Shown piece by piece: positions 1 to 6,331 of a DNA stretch of 64,000 nucleotides. The number at the start of each line of letters is the position of its first letter. Position 1 is the first letter of the stretch. Source of the DNA: Jatrophihabitans sp035642535 (GTDB taxonomy: Bacteria; Actinomycetota; Actinomycetes; Mycobacteriales; Jatrophihabitantaceae); NCBI GenBank assembly GCA_035642535.1, contig DASQSE010000088.1, positions 1 through 64,000 of the forward strand. The letters run 5' to 3'. A program made the translations under genes and the position numbers. The notes beneath the pieces were generated by a model, which saw only the letters and a program-made list of their open reading frames with translations, was not told where the DNA came from and ran no database searches.

Positions 1-2
1 AC

Positions 3-140
3 GGTGCCGCGGGCGTACTCATCACCGTCGACGGCAGGCCTGTCTCGGTCATGGGCTTCACGGTCGTGGACGGGCGGGTCGCTGCCATCGACGCGATCAG
101 CGACCCGGCCCGCCTCGCGACCCTCGACCTGCCGCTCTAG
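3..140 (+). CDS. C-terminal end of ECF41-type sigma factor (partial)
   Basis: Only the last 45 codons lie in the window. They read in the frame of base 3 and stop at TAG 138-140. The visible peptide has two short beta-strand-like segments (GVLITVDGRPVSVMGF, then VVDGRVAAIDAISDP) and ends in DPARLATLDLPL. This is the usual end of the SnoaL-like domain fused to ECF41/SigJ sigma factors. That family tunes its own activity through this domain and is typically encoded beside a carboxymuconolactone decarboxylase-like, oxidoreductase or epimerase gene. Such a gene follows here in convergent orientation, with an ECF41-like promoter. The call rests on the C-terminal pattern plus context, since the sigma-2 and sigma-4 regions are outside the window. 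Confidence 0.72.
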   Translation, partial: GAAGVLITVDGRPVSVMGFTVVDGRVAAIDAISDPARLATLDLPL

Positions 141-145
141 CGCAC

Positions 146-207
146 GTCTTCCCCTCCGGTGTGGGCAGCATTTAGGTACCGAAGCTGCCCACACCGGAGG
201 GGAAGAC
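146..207. terminator. Long inverted repeat between convergent genes (family A1, copy 1)
   Basis: The arms GTCTTCCCCTCCGGTG and CACCGGAGGGGAAGAC extend to a 23-bp perfect stem ending in GGGCAG/CTGCCC, with a 16-nt loop. It sits between the convergent sigma-factor and CMD genes. There is no T-run, so it looks like a bidirectional actinobacterial terminator. A near-identical copy lies at 59664-59728, again between convergent genes. Confidence 0.75.
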
Positions 208-218
208 GGATGTGTGAG

Positions 219-677
219 TCAGCCCCAGCGAGTGCCGGCCGGCACCTTAAGCGTGCGGTTGATCCGGTTGAAGAAGTTCGTCGTCGCGATCATCAGGACG
301 ATCGCGGACAGCTGCTTCTCGTCGTAGTACTCGGTCGCGGCGTCCCAGATCGCATCCGGCACCGGATCGGGCTGGTCGGCGAGCCGGGTCGCCGCTTCGG
401 TCAGCTCGAGCGCGGCCCGCTCGGCGTCGGTGAAGTACGGCGCCTCGCGCCACGCAACCAGCACGTGCAGCTTCTCGTCCGAGACGCCGGACTTCCGCGC
501 GCTCTCGACGCCCGCGTCGACGCACGCGCTGCAGCCGTTGATCTGGCTCGCGCGCAGATGCACGAGTTCGAGCGTCTCGTGTGCGACGCCGCCCGCGTAC
601 ATCGCCTTGTACAGGTGTCGGACGGCGGTCGCCACGTCGGGCGAAATTGCGGCGGAACCTTTCAATCGCGTTTCCAT
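219..677 (-). CDS. Carboxymuconolactone decarboxylase / AhpD-like protein
   Basis: A 152-residue all-helical protein of the CMD/AhpD fold, a family that includes alkylhydroperoxidase-type peroxidases. The CxxC motif is C49-S-A-C52 in INGCSACVDAG. In AhpD the proton-relay His lies four residues after the second Cys; here that position is Gly56, so classical AhpD peroxidase chemistry may be altered. The ATG at 677 is preceded by AAGGAG at 5 nt. Upstream is a promoter-like pair resembling the ECF41 consensus, and an ECF41-type sigma factor converges on this gene, so it is the probable target of that sigma factor. Substrate is unknown. Confidence 0.85.
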   Translation of the reverse strand: METRLKGSAAISPDVATAVRHLYKAMYAGGVAHETLELVHLRASQINGCSACVDAGVESARKSGVSDEKLHVLVAWREAPYFTDAERAALELTEAATRLADQPDPVPDAIWDAATEYYDEKQLSAIVLMIATTNFFNRINRTLKVPAGTRWG

Positions 678-712
678 GATTGCTCCTTCATGTTCGTCGG
701 ATACACAGACAT

Positions 713-739
713 GACGGAGCGCGCGCGACAGAGGTAACA
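713..739 (-). promoter_or_regulatory. ECF41-like promoter for the CMD gene
   Basis: On the minus strand the sequence reads TGTTACC, exactly 16 nt, then CGTC. The published ECF41 consensus is TGTCACA, about 16 nt, CGTC. The match is 5 of 7 at -35 and 4 of 4 at -10. CGTC ends 35 nt before the ATG, leaving room for a short leader with AAGGAG. Assignment combines the sequence match with the adjacent sigma factor. Confidence 0.6.
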
Positions 740-740
740 G

Positions 741-2093
741 TCAGTCCTCTTCGCCGTGGCCTTTGCCCTTGCCCTTTCCGGGCTTGCCGTGCGGCGGCGG
801 GGGAGGCGCGGGCTGCTTGCTCGAGTGGCTCGCTGCTGGTCGCGTCGGTGCTGACGGACGTGCCGCGACGATGTCCCGCTGCACGGCCGTGAGGCTGGCG
901 CCGATCGCATTCGCCTGCTGCGTCGTCACTTCGCCCGTCGTGGACGCGGCAGCCAGATCGGCGCGCGACTGGCGGATCGTGCGCTCCGCGGCGGCCCAGT
1001 ACTGCCCGGCGGCGGCCCGGCTGAGAGCAAGGACGTCGCCCTGCAATGTCACGCCGTCATCGGCGACCTCGAGCTCCAGCTGCCGCAGATCGGTGCCGAG
1101 CTGTCCACCCGCCGTCGGATAGGCCGGACCGGTGAGCGAGCTGCCGCTGCCGGCACTTGCCACGACAGCGATCAGGATCGCGAGAAGCACGCCGGCGATC
1201 AGCGCGCCGATCATCCACGGCGGCACCGCACGTCGGCGGGTCGTGCGCGCCGCTTGTGCGGTCGGCAGGATGCGGGTCGCGTCGATGCCGGACGCCGGCA
1301 TGGCGTCGATGCGCGCGGCGCGGGCGGCGACCTCGCTCGCGCTGGGCCGCGCGTCCGGATCGGTGTCGGTCATCGCGCTCAGCAGCGACATCCAACCCTG
1401 CGGCAACCAGTCGGGTATCGCGGGCGGGCGGTGCAGCCGCGGCAGCGCCGCCTCGAAGCCGACGCCGGGGTATTCCACGTCGCCCGTCAGGCACTCGAGT
1501 AGAACGAGGCCGAGCGAGTAGACGTCGCTCGGCGCGCGTACGTCTCCGCCGCTCACCTGCTCAGGACTCAGATAGTTCGCCGTGCCGAGCGTGAAACCCG
1601 TGGCCGTCATCCGAGTGCCGTCGATCAGTCGGGCGATGCCGAAATCGGTGAGCGTCGCGCCGGCCGCATCCAGGATGATGTTCGCCGGCTTGATGTCGCG
1701 GTGTACGACGCCTTGCGCATGGATGTGCGCCAACGCAGAAGCCAGCCGCCGGGTGAGCAGCTCGACGTCTGCCGCCGGCAGCGGCCCGTCGCGCAAGCGA
1801 TCGAGCAACGTCGGGCCCTCGACCAATTGCATGACGAGGAACGGCTTCGGCGCGTCCGCAGCCGAAGAGTCCACTCCTGCGTCGAACACCGTGACGAGGC
1901 TCGGGTGGTTCAGCCGGGCGAGGACGCGGGCTTCCTGCTCGTACCGTGCGACATCCTGCGGATCGGCCAGCTCAGGCGGGAAGAGCTTGAGTGCAACGGG
2001 GCGGTCGAGGACGACGTCGCGCCCGCTGTAGACGGTCCCGACACTGCCGCGACCCAGCACGTCGCGCAGCTCGTAGCGGCCCGCCACCAACAC
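741..2093 (-). CDS. Membrane Ser/Thr protein kinase, short extracellular tail
   Basis: A 450-residue PknB-type kinase. The kinase domain has glycine loop GRGSVG (14-19), catalytic Lys36, HRDIKPAN from 131 and DFG 150-152. A juxtamembrane linker rich in Arg leads to one membrane span at about 293-313. The outside tail has no recognised sensor domain and ends in a Gly/Lys-rich stretch (GKPGKGKGKGHGEED). The GTG start at 2093 has GGGGAGG upstream; translation begins M-L-V-A-G-R-Y. It likely phosphorylates cytoplasmic targets in response to envelope signals. The downstream CMD gene has its own promoter, so they are probably not one unit. Confidence 0.93.
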   Translation of the reverse strand: MLVAGRYELRDVLGRGSVGTVYSGRDVVLDRPVALKLFPPELADPQDVARYEQEARVLARLNHPSLVTVFDAGVDSSAADAPKPFLVMQLVEGPTLLDRLRDGPLPAADVELLTRRLASALAHIHAQGVVHRDIKPANIILDAAGATLTDFGIARLIDGTRMTATGFTLGTANYLSPEQVSGGDVRAPSDVYSLGLVLLECLTGDVEYPGVGFEAALPRLHRPPAIPDWLPQGWMSLLSAMTDTDPDARPSASEVAARAARIDAMPASGIDATRILPTAQAARTTRRRAVPPWMIGALIAGVLLAILIAVVASAGSGSSLTGPAYPTAGGQLGTDLRQLELEVADDGVTLQGDVLALSRAAAGQYWAAAERTIRQSRADLAAASTTGEVTTQQANAIGASLTAVQRDIVAARPSAPTRPAASHSSKQPAPPPPPHGKPGKGKGKGHGEED

Positions 2094-2123
2094 GCCGTTG
2101 AGCCTCCCCAGCGGGAATCGCGG

Positions 2124-3032
2124 TCAAACGGCACCGTAGACCGGCGCGGGTGGCGGTGCCTTAGCGAGGATTTCGCGTACCGCAGACCCTATCTCGGCGG
2201 CTTCCCAGCGCCGGCCCCGGTCGATCGCCGATCCGTGCTGCCAGCCGTCGGCCACCGAGATCTTGCCGCCCTCGACCTCGAACACCCGCCCGGTCACGTC
2301 GGCGGATTCGTTACTGCCCAGCCACGCGACGAGCGGCGCGATGTTCGCCGGCGCCATCGCGTCGAAGCCGGCGTCGGCCTGCGCCATCGTGTCGGCGAAG
2401 ACCGTCTCGGTCATCCGGGTCCGAGCGGCTGGTGCAATCGCGTTGGCCGTCACGCCGTAGCGCGCCAGTTCGGCCGCCTGCATCAAAGTCAGCGCGGCGA
2501 TGGCGGCCTTGGCCGCGCCGTAGTTCGCCTGCCCGACGCTGCCCATCAGCCCGGCGCCCGAACTCGTGTTGACGATGCGTGCGTCGACCGGCTCGCCCGC
2601 CTTGGCTCGATCTCGCCAATACGCGGCGGCGTGCCGGGCCGGGCAGAAGTGGCCGCGCAGGTTGATCCGGATCGCGGCGTCCCACTCGTCCGGAGACATG
2701 TTCACGAACATCCGGTCGCGGACGGTCCCGGCGTTGTTGACGAGCGTGTCCAACCGGCCGAACGTGTCGATCGTGGTCTGCATCAGGCGTGCGGATGCGG
2801 CCCAGTCGGTGACGTCGTCATAGCTCGCGACCGCCTCGCCGCCGTCGGCCCGGATCCGGTCGACGGTCTGCTGCGCCGGTGACGCATCGCTGCCGGTGCC
2901 GTCCAGCGCGCCCCCGATGTCGTTCACGACGACCCGAGCGCCTTGGCGGGCGAACTCAATTGCGTGCTCGGCGCCGATGCCGCGGCCCGCTCCGGTGATG
3001 ATGACGACCCGGCCCGCGCAGACCCCCGCCAC
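2124..3032 (-). CDS. SDR oxidoreductase, steroid/fatty-acyl 17beta-HSD-like
   Basis: A 302-residue short-chain dehydrogenase with the cofactor loop TGAGRGIG (13-20), NDIGG after the second strand, NNAG (99-102) and catalytic Ser157/158-Tyr171-Lys175. The NDIGG variant and the long C-terminal part resemble the multifunctional-enzyme-type and Hsd4-like SDRs that oxidise 3-hydroxyacyl-CoA or 17-hydroxysteroids. The GTG start at 3032 has GGGGAG upstream. It is divergent from an HsaB-like flavin reductase, and a KstR-like box lies between them, supporting a role in sterol or side-chain catabolism. Exact substrate is inferred only. Confidence 0.85.
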   Translation of the reverse strand: MAGVCAGRVVIITGAGRGIGAEHAIEFARQGARVVVNDIGGALDGTGSDASPAQQTVDRIRADGGEAVASYDDVTDWAASARLMQTTIDTFGRLDTLVNNAGTVRDRMFVNMSPDEWDAAIRINLRGHFCPARHAAAYWRDRAKAGEPVDARIVNTSSGAGLMGSVGQANYGAAKAAIAALTLMQAAELARYGVTANAIAPAARTRMTETVFADTMAQADAGFDAMAPANIAPLVAWLGSNESADVTGRVFEVEGGKISVADGWQHGSAIDRGRRWEAAEIGSAVREILAKAPPPAPVYGAV

Positions 3033-3055
3033 GTCAGCTCCCCACCGTCGGGAAT

Positions 3056-3069
3056 GAGAACGTGTTCTA
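3056..3069. promoter_or_regulatory. KstR-like operator
   Basis: The sequence GAGAACGTGTTCTA matches 7 of the 8 fixed bases of the mycobacterial KstR motif TnnAACnnGTTnnA. It lies in the 65-bp gap between the divergent SDR and HsaB-like genes, where it could control both. KstR itself is not in the window. Confidence 0.6.
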
Positions 3070-3097
3070 GTTTAGCGACTCGGTAGTGTCGGGCGCG

Positions 3098-3613
3098 ATG
3101 GAGCCGGACCACGCGGGCGAAGTCACGCCCGACCTGATGCGCGATGTTCTCGGAACATTCACGACGGGCGTGGTTGTCGTCACCGCGATCAGCGAGCGCC
3201 CGCTCGGCTTCACCTGCCAGTCGTTCGTCTCGCTCTCGCTCGACCCGCCACTGGTGAGCTTCAATCCGGCGCGTAGTTCAACGACCTGGCCGCGTATCCG
3301 CGCGGTCGGTCGATTCTGCGTCAACGTGCTCGCGCACGACCAGCACGAGCTCAGCGAGCTGTTCGCACGACAGGGCGTCGACCGGTTCGCGCACGTGAGA
3401 TGGCGGTCCAGCACGCTCGGCGCGCCGATCGTCGACGACGTGTCGGCGTGGATCGACTGCGAATTCGTCAACGAATACGACGGCGGTGATCACACGATTG
3501 TGCTCGGCGCGGTGCGCGCGCTGTCGGCCGATCCGAAGCGCCATCCGTTGATCTATTACCGCGGCCGCTACGCCCCCAGCGAGCACTGGGAGGCCTGGCC
3601 GTTGATCGGCTGA
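3098..3613 (+). CDS. Flavin reductase, HsaB-like
   Basis: A 171-residue protein of the flavin reductase-like (FMN-binding split barrel) family. The core LGTFTTGVVVVTA, GFTCQSFVSLSLDPPLVSF, FCVNVLAHDQ and DGGDHTIVLGAV follows closely the reductase subunit HsaB of the steroid A-ring monooxygenase, which supplies reduced flavin to HsaA. No HsaA-type oxygenase is nearby, so it may serve another monooxygenase or a remote hsa cluster. The ATG at 3098 is chosen; an in-frame GTG at 3086 would add four residues. Neither has a clear Shine-Dalgarno. The KstR-like box lies 28 bp upstream of the ATG. Confidence 0.83.
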   Translation: MEPDHAGEVTPDLMRDVLGTFTTGVVVVTAISERPLGFTCQSFVSLSLDPPLVSFNPARSSTTWPRIRAVGRFCVNVLAHDQHELSELFARQGVDRFAHVRWRSSTLGAPIVDDVSAWIDCEFVNEYDGGDHTIVLGAVRALSADPKRHPLIYYRGRYAPSEHWEAWPLIG

Positions 3614-3619
3614 CGCCGT

Positions 3620-3796
3620 TTACGGTCCGGCTTTGCGGCGGAACTGCCGCTTGCCCCCGGCGGCGTTGTGCGGCTCGTGCACTTTCGAGTCGTTCTGCGA
3701 TGCGCCCTCGTGCAGGTGCTGCTTGTTCCGTTTGCGTTCGAGGGCTTCGCGGAACTTGTCCTTCGCCTCTTTCGAGGCTCCGCCTTCGTCGGTCAT
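3620..3796 (-). CDS. DUF5302 small protein (58 aa)
   Basis: A 58-residue, highly charged peptide starting MTDEGGASKEAKDKFREAL and ending GGKRQFRRKAGP. This layout, with an acidic start, a KxKFREALxRK helix, a His-rich middle (HLHEGASQNDSKVHEPH) and a GGKRQFRRKxG end, is the actinobacterial DUF5302 family. Function is unknown. The basic tail suggests nucleic-acid or ribosome contact, but that is a guess. It is 12 bp downstream of the nitroreductase gene on the same strand and is probably co-transcribed with it. Confidence 0.8.
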   Translation of the reverse strand: MTDEGGASKEAKDKFREALERKRNKQHLHEGASQNDSKVHEPHNAAGGKRQFRRKAGP

Positions 3797-3808
3797 GCCT
3801 TTAGCGTG

Positions 3809-4213
3809 TCATGCCGGATCGAGAACGACGACCGGAATCTCGCGCGCGGTGCGTTTTTGGTACTCGTCGTAGTCCGGCCAGACCTCGGTCATCAGCTTCC
3901 ACATCGCCGGTTTTTCCTGCGGGTCGGCGGTGCGGGCGGTGGCGGAGAATTGCTCGTCTTTGATCTGGACGGTGACGTGTGGATCGGCACTCAGGTTGCG
4001 GTACCAGTCAGGCGCCTGCGGGGCGCCGCCCTTCGACGCCACGACCAGATACTTGCCGTCCGCCTCGCGGAAGATGAGCGGGCTCGTGATGTCCTTGCCG
4101 GTGCGCCGGCCCTTCGTATGCAGTAGCAGGATCGTCGTCCCGTTCCGCCAGCGGTAGCCCTCTGCGCCGTCGGTGGCCTGGTATCGCTCGACGTGTTCCT
4201 TGCCAAACAGCAT
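3809..4213 (-). CDS. Deazaflavin (F420)-dependent nitroreductase family protein
   Basis: A 134-residue protein of the DDN/F420H2-dependent oxidoreductase family (split beta-barrel). Family patterns are visible: LLLHTKGRRTGKDITSPLIF, then GGAPQAPDWYRNLSADPHVTVQIKD and AREIPVVVLDP. In actinobacteria these enzymes reduce quinones or nitro compounds with F420H2 and are linked to redox defence. The ATG at 4213 has GGGAGCGAG upstream. DUF5302 follows 12 bp downstream. Cofactor use is inferred from family. Confidence 0.88.
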   Translation of the reverse strand: MLFGKEHVERYQATDGAEGYRWRNGTTILLLHTKGRRTGKDITSPLIFREADGKYLVVASKGGAPQAPDWYRNLSADPHVTVQIKDEQFSATARTADPQEKPAMWKLMTEVWPDYDEYQKRTAREIPVVVLDPA

Positions 4214-4285
4214 CCGTTCTCGCTCCCTCGCTGCTTACCTGTTTTCGACTGGAATAGCGTTCTCAGTAGCCGTGTTCCCCAAGCA

Positions 4286-4299
4286 GTTGCATATGCAAC
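4286..4299. promoter_or_regulatory. Perfect 14-bp palindrome upstream of pirin gene
   Basis: GTTGCATATGCAAC is a perfect inverted repeat 23 bp before the pirin ATG. Its TTGCAT/ATGCAA form is typical of MarR-family operators. No MarR gene is in the window. Position between the promoter region and the ribosome-binding site fits a repressor site. Confidence 0.5.
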
Positions 4300-4322
4300 C
4301 ACCTTGAGGAGAGTGACCGATC

Positions 4323-5339
4323 ATGGCAGCGGTAACCGCTGACACCTTGGTACTGCCGCGCGTGAAGGGCGCGGCGCTGGGCGACACCGAACGTCCCGTC
4401 CTGGCCATCTCGACCGGGCCGACCGGCTACGAGGGCGAGGGCTTCCCGGTACGCCGGACGATGGCCGGCATCCCGTACCGATACACCGACCCGTTCATCA
4501 TGATGGATCACATGGGCGAGGTGGAGTACGCCGCCGGCGAGCCCCGCGGGACCAACTGGCACCCGCACCGCGGTTTCGAGACCGTCACCTATCTGATCGA
4601 CGGGCAGTTCGTGCACCAGGACACGCATGGCGGCGGCGGCGTCATCACCGACGGCGCCACGCAGTGGATGACCGCCGGCGCCGGCCTGCTGCACATCGAG
4701 ACGCCGCCCGAGCAGCTCGTCGAGCAGGGCGGGCTGTTCAACGGCTTCCAGCTGTGGGTGAACCTGCCCGCGAAGGACAAGTTCCACAAGCCCGCGTATC
4801 AGCCCGTCGAGGCCTCCGACCTGTTGCTGCTCGCGAGCGAGGACGGCGGCGCGCTGCTGCGCGTCATCGCAGGCGAGGTCGACGGACCCCAAGGAACCAA
4901 GCACAGGGGGCCGGGCTCGACGCACACCCCGATCACGCTGCTGCATGCGTCGGTGGCGCCGGGCGCCCAGCTGTCGCTGCCGTGGCAGCCGACCTACAAC
5001 GCGCTCGCCTACGTCTACGCCGGATCCGGCACAGTGGGTCCGGCCGGCGAGGCGATCTCCGCCGGGCAGCTCGCGGTCTTCGGCCCCGGCGACCGGCTCA
5101 CGATCGCGGCCGACGTCAAGCAGGACAGCCGGACGAGCTCGCTCGAGGTGATCCTGCTCGGTGGCGAGTCGATCAACGAGCCGATGGTGCACTACGGGCC
5201 GTTCGTCATGAACACCCGCGAGGAGCTGGTGCACGCGGTTGAGGACTACCAGGCCGGCCGGCTCGGCGTGATCCCGCCCGGGGCGATCATGCCGCACGTA
5301 TACAGCGGCGGCACCAGGCAACGCGACCCGCGCGGGTAG
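4323..5339 (+). CDS. Pirin family protein
   Basis: A 338-residue bicupin. The metal site of the first cupin is H80 and H82 in NWHPHRGFETVTYL plus H124 and E126 in GLLHIETPPE, spaced as in human pirin. The second cupin covers about residues 205-290. Bacterial pirins include quercetin 2,3-dioxygenases and redox sensors, so substrate cannot be assigned. The ATG has GAGGAG upstream and a perfect MarR-like palindrome precedes it. It converges on the DUF1206 gene with 3 bp between stops, leaving no room for a terminator hairpin. A second, distant pirin lies at 8724-9689. Confidence 0.9.
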   Translation: MAAVTADTLVLPRVKGAALGDTERPVLAISTGPTGYEGEGFPVRRTMAGIPYRYTDPFIMMDHMGEVEYAAGEPRGTNWHPHRGFETVTYLIDGQFVHQDTHGGGGVITDGATQWMTAGAGLLHIETPPEQLVEQGGLFNGFQLWVNLPAKDKFHKPAYQPVEASDLLLLASEDGGALLRVIAGEVDGPQGTKHRGPGSTHTPITLLHASVAPGAQLSLPWQPTYNALAYVYAGSGTVGPAGEAISAGQLAVFGPGDRLTIAADVKQDSRTSSLEVILLGGESINEPMVHYGPFVMNTREELVHAVEDYQAGRLGVIPPGAIMPHVYSGGTRQRDPRG

Positions 5340-5342
5340 TCG

Positions 5343-6161
5343 TCAGGTCTTGACCCACCGGGCTTGGGCGAACCCGAACGCGCCGAAGGCGATCAGCCCG
5401 ATGGCGAGCGCGGCCAGCAGCCATGGTCCGTAAGGCTGATGGGCCAGCGTGCGCATCGCACCGTCGAGACCACTCGACTTGCGCGGATCGAAGGTCACCG
5501 CGGCCGCGATGACGAGAATCCCGGCGATGGCGAAGACGACGCCGCGGGCGATCGTGCCCACCATGCCGAGTCGGGACACGACGAGTCGGGTGCGGGGCGC
5601 CATCTCGGCCATCCGCAACTGCCTCTCGAACCGGCGGGTGATTCCTTCGGCACACAGGTACACGCCGACGATGACGATCACGAAACCCACGGCGCCGACC
5701 AGCCAGCGCCCACCGCTGTCGCGCATGACCCGTGCGGTGAACGCGACCTGCTCATGCGACTGGCTGGTGCGTGACGCGCCGGCGATGAACGCGAACGTCG
5801 AAACGCACGCCCCGGCATAGATGAGCCCGCGTGCTGCCGACTTGGCGCGCGCACCCTTGCCGGCGCCGTCGGCGCGGCTGCCGACCGCCGCCTCGCTGAG
5901 CCGCCACACCGCGTACGCCCCCAGGCCGAACCCGAGGATCCAGAGCAGCGCGAGGCCGAGGTCGCCCTGGGCGATCTCGGCGAGCGCGCCCCGCTGGTTC
6001 GCCTGATGCGGATGGTTGCCGAGCGCGATCTGCAACCCGAGCCAGCCGATGACGAGGTACACGATCGCCCGCGCCGTGCACCCGAAGCGGGCCAGCCGGT
6101 CCATCGTCGAGCTGCGTGCAGCCTGCCGTGCAGACAGAGCGACCTGCGTCATTGCGGGCAC
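5343..6161 (-). CDS. DUF1206 integral membrane protein
   Basis: A 272-residue membrane protein with about six hydrophobic spans in three pairs, each pair preceded by a RxGxxARGxVYxxIG-like stretch (LARFGCTARAIVYLVIG, AARGLIYAGACV, LGMVGTIARGVVFAIAG). This three-fold repeat defines DUF1206. No function is known. The start may be 6161 or the ATG three codons later. It is transcribed away from lon, so the 170-bp gap is a divergent promoter region. Confidence 0.86.
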   Translation of the reverse strand: MPAMTQVALSARQAARSSTMDRLARFGCTARAIVYLVIGWLGLQIALGNHPHQANQRGALAEIAQGDLGLALLWILGFGLGAYAVWRLSEAAVGSRADGAGKGARAKSAARGLIYAGACVSTFAFIAGASRTSQSHEQVAFTARVMRDSGGRWLVGAVGFVIVIVGVYLCAEGITRRFERQLRMAEMAPRTRLVVSRLGMVGTIARGVVFAIAGILVIAAAVTFDPRKSSGLDGAMRTLAHQPYGPWLLAALAIGLIAFGAFGFAQARWVKT

Positions 6162-6295
6162 CGCCTCCTGATCGCGAGTTGACCGGCCACCGGGGTCGTA
6201 CCCGCGCCGGGCCGGCCGGTAATCCGCGCGGCAGCGTTCGCTCTCAGCGGACGGAGGGTGCCTCCGGTTGCGGGAACATTCGCGGCAGGCCGGGA

Positions 6296-6316
6296 CTTGA
6301 GCCGGTAACGCTCAAG
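6296..6316. promoter_or_regulatory. HAIR operator (HspR site) before lon
   Basis: CTTGAGC, 7 nt, GCTCAAG is a perfect inverted repeat with the exact spacing of the HAIR consensus CTTGAGT-N7-ACTCAAG bound by the heat-shock repressor HspR. It ends 15 bp before the lon GTG, overlapping the likely transcription and translation start region. HspR control of lon is known in Streptomyces. Confidence 0.82.
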
Positions 6317-6331
6317 AATCGAGGAACATCC

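Noticed and set aside
6116..6331. N-terminal extension of Lon
   Set aside because: The extra 72 residues are low-complexity, overlap the DUF1206 start and would place the HAIR operator inside the gene. GTG 6332 has a proper ribosome-binding site.
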